Below, piece by piece: positions 11,861-11,892 of a DNA stretch of 11,892 bases. Positions within the stretch are counted from its first letter, which is position 1. Each line of letters opens with the position of its first letter. A model generated the notes under the pieces. It was not told where the DNA came from. It made no database searches and was given only the letters and a program-made list of their open reading frames with translations. The translations under genes and the position numbers were made by a program. This DNA is from a bacterium (lineage in GTDB: Archaea; Nanobdellota; Nanobdellia; Pacearchaeales; GW2011-AR1): positions 1 to 11,892 of the forward strand of contig JAUUWR010000023.1 in assembly GCA_030588935.1 (NCBI GenBank), in the 5' to 3' direction.

Positions 11861-11892
11861 CTTGGACAAAAGATAAAATAAAAGAATATAAT
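11857..11892 (+). CDS. Hypothetical protein, 3'-partial (first 12 codons)
   Basis: The ATG overlaps the stop of the ribbon-helix-helix gene and the frame stays open to the window edge, giving MTWTKDKIKEYN. The overlap and the coding-like composition suggest a real coupled gene. Twelve residues are too few for identification; Lys/Tyr-rich starts like this occur in, among others, HNH-type DNA proteins, but that is only a hint. Confidence 0.5.
   Translation, partial: MTWTKDKIKEYN

Noticed and set aside
1..11892. CRISPR array or insertion sequence
   Set aside because: No regularly spaced repeats of 24-40 bases, no transposase-like gene and no terminal inverted repeats were found; the only exact repeat of note is the two-copy 24-base junction element.

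Overview
The window is an AT-rich stretch in which every supportable gene lies on the + strand and most genes overlap their neighbour by 4 bases (ATGA). It reads as an archaeal mobile element, most likely a virus or provirus, possibly of a small-genome DPANN-type archaeon. The archaeal signs are TATA boxes about 24-26 bases upstream of start codons that lack a Shine-Dalgarno (SD) sequence, a KKAQ-plus-hydrophobic N-terminus, surface proteins full of N-x-S/T sequons, and ribbon-helix-helix, winged-helix and zinc-ribbon microproteins. The viral signs are a tail-fibre-type GDTMTGDLTL repeat, a phage-like FETxxxxRRKIQ protein and small phage-type zinc proteins. No capsid, terminase, portal, polymerase, integrase or secretion ATPase is visible, so the element type is inferred.

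Bases 1-3804 form an early-type region of about 17 small genes. They include a ribbon-helix-helix protein, four Cys-rich zinc-binding proteins, tiny single-pass membrane proteins (45, 36 and 30 residues), a phage-type protein, a winged-helix protein and a convincing uL29 (ribosomal protein L29) look-alike. A hairpin with a T-run at 1358-1403 divides this region into two transcription blocks.

Bases 3805-3962 are a 158-base gap that folds into four consecutive hairpins. One of them places an SD in its stem and an ATG in its loop, opening a 14-codon reading frame. This looks like an RNA leader or attenuator in front of the membrane-protein module.

Bases 3963-11689 form an envelope and surface module: a two-pass membrane protein, a secreted fibre with a tail-fibre repeat and a C1q-like C-terminal head, a small exported protein, an Ig-like/four-pass membrane protein, a cytoplasmic coiled-coil basic protein, a four-pass protein, an 1102-residue LamG/Ig-like glycoprotein anchored by C-terminal membrane segments, and two more small membrane proteins. 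Nearly every product is exported or membrane-inserted. This fits a membrane-enveloped (pleomorphic or spindle-like) virion or a cell-surface apparatus better than a classical tailed virion.

Bases 11690-11892 hold a new archaeal promoter, a leaderless ribbon-helix-helix regulator, and the first 12 codons of a coupled gene that leaves the window.
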